DNA from: Microbulbifer sp. TB1203
Lineage (GTDB): Bacteria > Pseudomonadota > Gammaproteobacteria > Pseudomonadales > Cellvibrionaceae
Direction: 5' to 3'
Assembly (NCBI RefSeq): GCF_030997045.1
Contig: NZ_CP116899.1
Coordinates: 558,001-622,000 of the forward strand
Length of the DNA stretch: 64,000 nucleotides
Under the pieces are notes generated by a model, which did no database searches, had not been told where the DNA came from, and saw only the letters and a list, made by a program, of their open reading frames with translations. Position numbers and translations under genes: made by a program. Shown here piece after piece: positions 57,675 through 64,000 of this stretch (the first letter of the stretch is position 1; every line of letters starts with the position of its first letter).

Positions 57675-58640
57675 ATGAGTCCTATCCTGCGCGTCAATAC
57701 TGCAACCGTCGCCCCGCAGCGGCGGCTGGACTACTGGAATGACCACGTTGCCAGCCTCTATACCGGCATGTCAGTGGACAGTACAGCCAGTAACTTCTCT
57801 GCCCGCCTTTTGCACGTCAACGTCGGGCGCATCGGCGTTATGCGCGCCCTCTCTGATCAGGCGATTGTCCGGCGTAACACCAGCAGCACCCACGTCCCCG
57901 GTGACCAGGATATCCTGAAGATACATTTGCAGAACCGGGGCACCAGCATCAATCGCCAGGGGCGGCGGGAGGCCAGGTTGCAAGTGGGGGATTTGACCGT
58001 CTGTGAAAACCGCTCTTCCTATTTGATCGAGCCTTCCTCCGAAAGCGATATATTTGCTCTCGAGCTACCTCAGAATCTGGCACAGCAGTACTTCCCGGAT
58101 ATTTCCGCGCGTATCATGCAGCGGGTCACGGCCTTCTCGCTGCACGGCCGCCTGCTGTTCAATCTGTTGAACACGATTTACCAGGAATGCGATCCCGGTT
58201 ACCGCGAGGACATCGACCTCGATGACCTGGAACCCGTACTGCTGGAGTTGCTGAAGCCGGTGTTGAGCAATCCCCGTGATGACAACGTCGACATGGGTTC
58301 AAGTAAGACCAGAGGCTCGCTACAGCGACTGAAAACACTGGTGCAACAACATCTGCTGAATCCCGACCTGGGTACCGAGATGCTGGCCAATGAGGCGGGC
58401 ATGTCGGAGCGACGGGTACAGGCACTGTTTGCCGAACTGGGTACGACGCCCACCTTCTATATCCGTGATCAACGCCTCGACTGGGCCGCGGAGCGTTTGC
58501 GGTACGATCTCGATCAGCCAGTAACCCGTATCGCCCACAGTGCCGGATTTAACGATTCGGCCTATTTCAGCCGCTGTTTTCGTCTCCGCTACGGCGAGAC
58601 ACCCAAGTGCTACCGTGCGAGGCCAGCAGTGTCTCGTTAA
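57675..58640 (+). CDS. AraC-family transcriptional regulator
   Basis: A 321-residue regulator with an N-terminal AraC_binding_2 sensor domain (about 10-190, 'ILKIHLQNRGTSINRQGRREARLQVGDLTVCENRSSYLIEPSSESDIFALELP') and a C-terminal double HTH (about 218-318, 'LNPDLGTEMLANEAGMSERRVQALFAELGTTPTFYIRDQRLDWAAERLRYDLDQPVTRIAHSAGFNDSAYFSRCFRLRYGETPKCYR'). This architecture is shared by FeaR- and XylS-like activators of aromatic-compound genes. It is read toward the second TonB receptor, benzaldehyde-dehydrogenase-like and aryl-alcohol dehydrogenase genes, which are its likely targets. The effector is unknown. Confidence 0.9.
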   Translation: MSPILRVNTATVAPQRRLDYWNDHVASLYTGMSVDSTASNFSARLLHVNVGRIGVMRALSDQAIVRRNTSSTHVPGDQDILKIHLQNRGTSINRQGRREARLQVGDLTVCENRSSYLIEPSSESDIFALELPQNLAQQYFPDISARIMQRVTAFSLHGRLLFNLLNTIYQECDPGYREDIDLDDLEPVLLELLKPVLSNPRDDNVDMGSSKTRGSLQRLKTLVQQHLLNPDLGTEMLANEAGMSERRVQALFAELGTTPTFYIRDQRLDWAAERLRYDLDQPVTRIAHSAGFNDSAYFSRCFRLRYGETPKCYRARPAVSR

Positions 58641-58759
58641 ACGCGGACTCTGCGCTACGGATCAATCCTCTTTTTTTTCGCCACAGTACAAGTTTGCTGC
58701 CGCCCAGCCTCCTATGATTACACCATAAATATAAATACGATAATGAGAGAGGGCAGCAT

Positions 58760-61282
58760 ATGACAGTGAACAACTATGGAGTTGGCAAGTTACTCCTGCT
58801 GGGCGCGGCGTCGACACTGACACTGAATGGCTATGTCTCGGCACAGCAACTGGAAGAGGTAACGGTCACCGCGCAAAAGCGCACCGAGAATATACAGGAC
58901 GTTCCCATTGCCATCAGTGCCTTTAGCGCCGACAAGCTGGAGGAAAAAGGCGTGACCAATGTGTCCCAGGTCTCGGATTTCACCCCGAATATCCAGATCG
59001 ACCGGGCCTCGCCATTCGCCGGCTCTTCAACCATTATCAGCGCCTTTATCCGCGGCATCGGCCAGAACGATTTCGCCTTCAACATGGAGCCCGGTGTCGG
59101 CCTGTATGTGGATGGTGTCTATTATGCGCGCACCGTGGGTGCCGCCATCGACCTGCTGGACGTGGAGCGGGTGGAAGTACTCAAAGGCCCCCAGGGCACC
59201 CTGTTTGGCCGCAATACCATTGGTGGGGCCCTGCATGTGATTACCCGCCGCCCCGGCGATGAGCTGATGGCCAAAATGGAGGTCACCACGGGCAGCTATG
59301 ACCGACTGGATGTCCGCGGCACCCTGGACATCCCGCTGGTGGACAATACCTTGTACTCCTCGGTGTCATTCTCCTCCACCGAGCGGGACGGCTATCAAAA
59401 GCGCATTCCCTTTGACCCCTCCGCGGTGAACCTGGTCAACCCGGTGACCGGGTCCACCTACACCGGGGACAGCTTTGTCACGGACTCCGATCTCTATATT
59501 CGCGCTCGCGACAGCGCCGGCGGCGACCGGCAGGGAGGCGAGAGCAGCGCCAGCCTGCGGGGCAAACTGCTCTTCACCCCCTCCAACGACCTGGAAGTGA
59601 GTCTCAGCGGCGATATCACCCGGGCCCGCGAGGAAGCCAACGCCACCACACTGGTGGGTACCAATGGCCTGGGTTTCCCTTTTGCACTGGCCTACAACAG
59701 CTGCGTCGACGGCGTTGACCCCTCGACCATTGCCCTGGGCCCCGCACCGACCTTTGCCCTCGCGGGCATTTGCGATATCGACCGCGGCCCGGTCAACCAA
59801 CCGCTGTCAGATACCAGCAATCGCTTGCCCTGGGGTGATCATTTCATCACCGGCGACAAGGACAGGAGCTATTCCACCGGCAGCAACTATTCGGACGTCG
59901 ATACCTGGGGGCTGAACACCACTATTGACTGGTCGATCAATGACACGCTAGCGCTCAAGTCCATCACCTCGTATCGCGAGTTGGAGTCCGTATTCGGCGT
60001 GGATATGGATGGCTCGCCGCTGGGCTTCCTGGACACTTCGTTTACCATGAACCAGGAGCAATTCGCCCAGGAATTCCAGCTCAACGTCGATGCCTTTGAC
60101 GGCAGGTTGCATTCGGTGCTCGGCGCCTATTACTTCCAGGAAGAGGGCGATCTGCTCGATACCGTGACCTTTGGCTCCGGTCTGGTGCAGGTATTCGGCC
60201 CCAACGATCTGGAAAACAAGGCCTACGCGCTGTTCACCCACAACAACTATCAATTGACGGACAATCTGGGCCTGACTTTCGGGATTCGCTATACCGAGGA
60301 GGAAAAATCCTTTACCGGCGGCCAGAGAGAGGTCAGTGGTTTTACCTCGCAGTTTGTCAGCAACTTTGGCTTCCCGCCGCAGATCTTCCCCGGCTTCGCA
60401 GAGGGGGACCTGGAGTTGCTGTTCCCGCCGGGCAAGAACGAAAAGGACTTCGATGACACCTCGGTTCGTGTGGGGGCGGAATACCATATCGGCGGAGATA
60501 CCCTCACCTATGCTTCCTTTGCCCAGGGCTACAAGACCGGTGGCTGGACCACTCGCCTGGGGGTACCGATGGCGGTATCAGCGGCCCTGGCGCCGCCCGG
60601 CGTGGTGGACCCGGTAAACCCGCCCGAACACGACTCCGAAACGGCGGAAACCTGGGAAGTGGGCATCAAATCGGAATTGTTTGACCGCCGTATGCGCGTC
60701 AATCTGGCCCTGTTCACCACCGACTACGAGGATATCCAGGTAGTGGCGGCACCGGCCTTCACCTTCGGCGTCCCCTGGTTCTTCAATGCCGGCAACGCCC
60801 GCATCCGCGGTGCGGAACTGGAGATGGATGCCAGCCTGACGGACAATTTTATAGTCAACGGCAGCTTCGGCTACCTGGACGCGGAGTACCGCTCTCTCGA
60901 TGATATCGCGCTGGCCGGTGGCATCACCCTGGATCACCAGTTGATGAACGTTCCCGAGCAATCGGCCAATCTCGGGGGCACTTATACTCTGGGCGTCGCC
61001 GGGGGTTACCGCCTGCTGTTGCACGCGGATGTGATCTACAAAGGCAAGATGGCCCGCGACCTGGTCAACACGCCGGCGTTGATCCAGGATGGTTTTACCA
61101 TGGCCAACGCCTCCATCACTTTTGAACCGCCCGCTGCCAACTGGCAAGTGGTGCTGGGTGGCCAGAACCTCACCGATGAGCGCCATATCGTCACCGGCAA
61201 CGCCAATGAGGCGGTGGGAGCGACCACCGTCACCTATAGCCGCCCCCGGACCTGGCACATGACGTTAAGACTTGATTACTAG
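58760..61282 (+). CDS. TonB-dependent receptor, second complete copy
   Basis: An 840-residue outer-membrane receptor with signal peptide (about 1-29, 'SA-QQLEEVTVTAQKRTENIQDVPIAISAFSADKLEEKG') and plug containing 'IRGIGQNDFAFNMEPGVGLYVDGVYYARTVGAAIDLLDVERVEVLKGPQGTLFGRNTIGG'. The long barrel has 'TYASFAQGYKTGGWTTRLG' and closes with 'RPRTWHMTLRLDY'. It is related to but clearly distinct from the receptor at 55072. It precedes the aryl-aldehyde and aryl-alcohol dehydrogenase genes on the same strand and may take up their aromatic substrate. AGAGGG precedes the ATG. Confidence 0.9.
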   Translation: MTVNNYGVGKLLLLGAASTLTLNGYVSAQQLEEVTVTAQKRTENIQDVPIAISAFSADKLEEKGVTNVSQVSDFTPNIQIDRASPFAGSSTIISAFIRGIGQNDFAFNMEPGVGLYVDGVYYARTVGAAIDLLDVERVEVLKGPQGTLFGRNTIGGALHVITRRPGDELMAKMEVTTGSYDRLDVRGTLDIPLVDNTLYSSVSFSSTERDGYQKRIPFDPSAVNLVNPVTGSTYTGDSFVTDSDLYIRARDSAGGDRQGGESSASLRGKLLFTPSNDLEVSLSGDITRAREEANATTLVGTNGLGFPFALAYNSCVDGVDPSTIALGPAPTFALAGICDIDRGPVNQPLSDTSNRLPWGDHFITGDKDRSYSTGSNYSDVDTWGLNTTIDWSINDTLALKSITSYRELESVFGVDMDGSPLGFLDTSFTMNQEQFAQEFQLNVDAFDGRLHSVLGAYYFQEEGDLLDTVTFGSGLVQVFGPNDLENKAYALFTHNNYQLTDNLGLTFGIRYTEEEKSFTGGQREVSGFTSQFVSNFGFPPQIFPGFAEGDLELLFPPGKNEKDFDDTSVRVGAEYHIGGDTLTYASFAQGYKTGGWTTRLGVPMAVSAALAPPGVVDPVNPPEHDSETAETWEVGIKSELFDRRMRVNLALFTTDYEDIQVVAAPAFTFGVPWFFNAGNARIRGAELEMDASLTDNFIVNGSFGYLDAEYRSLDDIALAGGITLDHQLMNVPEQSANLGGTYTLGVAGGYRLLLHADVIYKGKMARDLVNTPALIQDGFTMANASITFEPPAANWQVVLGGQNLTDERHIVTGNANEAVGATTVTYSRPRTWHMTLRLDY

Positions 61283-61347
61283 CACTGGTAACACTAGAGC
61301 CGCATGCCGCGACTCCTTTTTGCCATTATTCCAGGAGTATCGACAAC

Positions 61348-62823
61348 ATGTCCCTATCTGCATCCGACAAACTGTTGAGTGACTCGCGCTGGCAGGGCAG
61401 GCTGTTCAACGGCAGTTGGTTCCCCTCCCAGGGCGGTGTCTGTGAGGTGGTCGAACCGGGTACCGGCGAGACCCTGTCCAGGGTTGGGTTCGCCAATGCC
61501 GCCGACGTCGCCACCGCCTGCGCCGGCGCGGCCGCAGCCCAGGCCGAGTGGGCCCGCCTGGGTGCGCGCGAACGCGCCGAACTGTTTCGCAAGGCGGCCA
61601 ATATCCTGCAACAGGACTTCGACGAGCTGTCTGTGTATGTCGCTCGCGAGACCGGCGGGATTATCCCCAAAGGCCAGCATGAAGTCCGCGAAGCCATTGC
61701 CATACTGCACCACGCCGCCGCGCTGGCGCAGCAGTCCTGCGGCGAGATGCTGCAGAGCCCGCCGGGGCGCCTGAGTCTCGCGCGGCGGGTGCCGAGGGGT
61801 GTGGTGGGGATTATCTCCCCATTCAATTTTCCCCTGGTGTTATCCATGCGCGCGGTGGCCCCGGCGCTCGCCTGTGGCAATACCGTGGTGCTCAAGCCCG
61901 ATCCGCAAACGCCGGTATCCGGCGGTTTCATGATCGCCCGTGCCTTCGAGGAGGCGGGCCTGCCCGAGGGCGTGTTACACGTCCTGCCGGGTGCCGCGGA
62001 GGCCGGGGAGGCGCTGTGCACGGATCGCCATGTGCAGATGATCCAGTTCACCGGTTCCACCGCCGTGGGCCGCCGGGTGGGTGAACTGGCGGGCAAACAC
62101 CTGAAGAAAGTCTCCCTGGAACTCGGCGGCAACAACGCGCTGATTATTCTCGACGACGCGGATCTCGATGTCGCCGTCAACAACGCCGCCTGGGGGGCGT
62201 TCCTGCACCAGGGACAGATCTGCATGGCCGCCAGCCGTATCTTCGTGCAGGAACCGATTCGCGAGGCCTTTATCCGCGAGCTGGCGGAAAAAGCCGCGCA
62301 GCTGCCGGTGGGCAATCCCGCCGCCGGCCAGGTGGCACTGGGCCCGGTGATCAATGACAAGCAGTTGCAGCGGGTCAAATTAATTATTGCCGATTCGGTT
62401 GCCGCCGGCGCCAGGATCGAAGCTGGTGGAGAGCATGAAGGCCTGTTCCATCAGGCCACGGTGTTGTCCGGCGTCAAACCCGGTATGCGCGCATTTGATG
62501 AGGAGTGTTTCGGGCCGGTTACCGGCGTCATCGGATTCGACACCGACGAGGAAGCCCTGCAACTGGCGAACCGGCATGAAGGCTCCCTGGCCGCGGCGGT
62601 GATCTCGGCGTCGGTGGGGCGAGCCATGCGTATCGCCGATCAGCTTAAATCCGGCCTGGTGCACGTCAATGATCAAACCGTCAACGACGATGCCAACAAC
62701 CCCTTCGGCGCCCCCGGGGTGGCCGGTGCCGGCTCATCGGTGGGCGGCCCCGCCGATATCGACGAATATACCCGCTGGCAGTGGCTCACAATCAGGGATA
62801 CGCCGCCGCAATACCCGTTTTGA
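61348..62823 (+). CDS. NAD-dependent aryl-aldehyde (benzaldehyde-type) dehydrogenase
   Basis: A 491-residue aldehyde dehydrogenase. The catalytic Glu is in 'VSLELGGNNALIIL' and the Cys in 'FLHQGQICMAASRIFV'. The cofactor region 'GIISPFNFPLVLSMRAVAPALACGNTVVLKPDPQTPVSGG' is like XylC-type benzaldehyde dehydrogenases, and the ending 'WQWLTIRDTPPQYPF' is also typical. It is unlike the vdh protein at 46695 beyond the shared fold. The neighbouring aryl-alcohol dehydrogenase would supply the aldehyde, so together they turn a benzyl-type alcohol into the acid. The substituents on the natural substrate are not known. Confidence 0.88.
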   Translation: MSLSASDKLLSDSRWQGRLFNGSWFPSQGGVCEVVEPGTGETLSRVGFANAADVATACAGAAAAQAEWARLGARERAELFRKAANILQQDFDELSVYVARETGGIIPKGQHEVREAIAILHHAAALAQQSCGEMLQSPPGRLSLARRVPRGVVGIISPFNFPLVLSMRAVAPALACGNTVVLKPDPQTPVSGGFMIARAFEEAGLPEGVLHVLPGAAEAGEALCTDRHVQMIQFTGSTAVGRRVGELAGKHLKKVSLELGGNNALIILDDADLDVAVNNAAWGAFLHQGQICMAASRIFVQEPIREAFIRELAEKAAQLPVGNPAAGQVALGPVINDKQLQRVKLIIADSVAAGARIEAGGEHEGLFHQATVLSGVKPGMRAFDEECFGPVTGVIGFDTDEEALQLANRHEGSLAAAVISASVGRAMRIADQLKSGLVHVNDQTVNDDANNPFGAPGVAGAGSSVGGPADIDEYTRWQWLTIRDTPPQYPF

Positions 62824-62838
62824 TCCCGTGACTACTCT

Positions 62839-62864
62839 CCCCTCTCCCGCTTGCGGGGGAGGGG
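62839..62864. repeat. GC-rich hairpin repeat
   Basis: CCCCTCTCCCGC (62839-62850) is inverted at 62853-62864 with one mismatch and a two-base loop. It lies between the two dehydrogenase genes and may be a third REP-type element or attenuate transcription. Confidence 0.7.
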
Positions 62865-62921
62865 CCGGGGAGGGGGGACTGTGGGGATGAGTAGTTACCC
62901 CGTTTTTATCGGAGACCAAGT

Positions 62922-64000
62922 ATGAGAATAAAAGCTGCTGTCTGCCGCGCACCGAACGCACCACTGGAAATGGAAACTCTGGACCTGGAAGAGCCGCGCG
63001 ACACGGAGATCCTGGTGCGCGTGGTGGCGACGGGCATCTGTCATACCGACATTGTGGTGCGGGACGGCCTGTTGCCGACCCCGCAACCGGTGGTCCTCGG
63101 CCACGAAGGTGCCGGCGTGGTTGAAAAGATTGGCAAGGCCGTCAGCAAAGTGGCGGTCGGCGATCATGTGGTCATGACCTTCAACTCCTGCGGCCGTTGC
63201 CCGAGTTGCCTGGAACAGGCATCCAGCTACTGTTACGAGTTTTTTCCGCGCAATTTTTTTGCCATCCGCGCCGACGGCAGCAGTGCCCTGTCCCGCAATG
63301 GCGAACCGGTCCACGGCAATTTTTTCGGGCAGTCGTCGTTTGCCAGCCACGCTCTGTGTCACGAGCGCAATATCGTCAAGGTATCGCAAGAAGTGCCCCT
63401 GGAATTGCTTGGCCCCCTCGCCTGCGGCGTGCAGACCGGCGCCGGCGCTGTGATCAACGCGCTCAAAGTCACCGCCGGAAAATCCTTTGCAGTGTTTGGC
63501 GCGGGCTCGGTGGGTTTATCGGCCGTCATGGCCGCGCGCGTGGTCGGCGCCACCACCATTGTTGCCGTCGACGTAAACCCCGATCGCCTGGATTTTGCCC
63601 GCGCGATCGGCGCCACCCATGTCATTGACTCCCGCGAGGGCGGCGCCAGCGAACAGCTTGTCGAACTCACCGGCGGCGGCCTGCACTACGCGCTGGACAC
63701 GACCGGGCTCGCCCCGGTAATCCGCGAGGCGGTGCTCAGCCTCGCACCCCGGGGGACCTGTGGCGTACTCGGCGCCTCTCCTCCGGGCAGTGAAATCGTG
63801 CTCGACGAGGTGCATTTCATGAGCGGTGGTCGCCGCCTGGTCGGTATTGTCGAGGGGGAATCCAATCCCGATGTGTTTATCCCCGAACTGGTGGAGCTGT
63901 ACCGCCAGGGCCGTTTTCCCTTTGACAAAATGGTGAAGTTCTACGCCTTTGACGACATCAATGAGGCCATCCACGATTCGGAAACCGGCAAAACCATCAA
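62922..64000 (+). CDS. Zinc-dependent aryl-alcohol dehydrogenase (3' end outside window)
   Basis: At least 359 residues of a medium-chain zinc alcohol dehydrogenase of the benzyl-alcohol dehydrogenase (XylB/AreB) type. Catalytic zinc ligands are in 'ATGICHTDIVV' (Cys) and 'VLGHEGAGVVEKIG' (His-Glu). The structural-zinc loop is 'NSCGRCPSCLEQASSYCYEF', and the NAD loop is 'FAVFGAGSVGLSAVMAARVVGATTIVAVDVN'. The frame is open to the last base, with only about 10 residues of a usual 366-371-residue protein missing. It oxidises aryl alcohols to the aldehyde used by the dehydrogenase encoded just upstream. ATG at 62922 with GGAGA upstream. Confidence 0.9.
   Translation, partial: MRIKAAVCRAPNAPLEMETLDLEEPRDTEILVRVVATGICHTDIVVRDGLLPTPQPVVLGHEGAGVVEKIGKAVSKVAVGDHVVMTFNSCGRCPSCLEQASSYCYEFFPRNFFAIRADGSSALSRNGEPVHGNFFGQSSFASHALCHERNIVKVSQEVPLELLGPLACGVQTGAGAVINALKVTAGKSFAVFGAGSVGLSAVMAARVVGATTIVAVDVNPDRLDFARAIGATHVIDSREGGASEQLVELTGGGLHYALDTTGLAPVIREAVLSLAPRGTCGVLGASPPGSEIVLDEVHFMSGGRRLVGIVEGESNPDVFIPELVELYRQGRFPFDKMVKFYAFDDINEAIHDSETGKTI

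Overview
The window is a high-GC gammaproteobacterial chromosome segment. The core block (mltF, xseA, guaB, guaA), the many TonB-dependent receptors, the xylan and alginate-lyase-like genes and the REP-type repeats fit a marine Cellvibrionales-like polymer and lignin degrader (Microbulbifer or Halieaceae type). That placement is inference from gene content, not a phylogenetic result.

Layout. (1) 1-9605 is mostly core: the 3' end of a TonB receptor, a quinone oxidoreductase, a lytic transglycosylase (mltF) read convergently with it, xseA, and guaB-guaA. (2) 9606-31132 is accessory DNA directly behind guaA. It carries IS91- and IS5-type transposase wrecks, a transglutaminase-like TPR lipoprotein, a YihY/BrkB membrane protein, an Xre repressor with twin palindromic operators, a multidomain alginate-lyase-like lipoprotein, a CheA-like protein, two hybrid histidine kinases sharing an almost identical 1.53-kb core, an AT-rich solute-binding protein, and a xylosidase/transporter operon behind a XylR-type operator. 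Three extra pieces of the guaA 3' end (14646-14921, 19558-19729, 31026-31132) and one internal guaA piece (13291-13456), all in guaA orientation, punctuate this region. I read it as serial island insertion at the guaA 3' end. (3) 31137-37187 holds a lipoprotein/class III cyclase pair, a CANT1-type apyrase and a PhoD-like phosphatase. (4) 37283-54868 is a nearly complete funnel for lignin-derived aromatics. Fcs and Ech take ferulate or p-coumarate to vanillin or 4-hydroxybenzaldehyde, Vdh to vanillate or 4-hydroxybenzoate, and VanA or PobA to protocatechuate. LigAB, LigC, LigI, LigU, LigJ and LigK then carry out 4,5-cleavage to pyruvate and oxaloacetate. An AAHS-type MFS importer, a MarR regulator and a LysR regulator with two HTH modules accompany it. 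(5) 55072-64000 has two TonB receptors, an AraC regulator, a benzaldehyde-dehydrogenase-like enzyme and an aryl-alcohol dehydrogenase cut by the window end.

Control. A motif TGCTAT-N5-ATAGCA is perfect between marR and ech. Degenerate copies precede vdh and the TonB receptor at 55072, with a weaker match before ligK. This suggests one CoA-thioester-responsive MarR regulon covering uptake, side-chain removal and aldehyde oxidation. The main gaps are that no vanillate demethylase reductase (VanB) and no site-specific integrase is visible in the window. No tRNA, rRNA or CRISPR array was seen.
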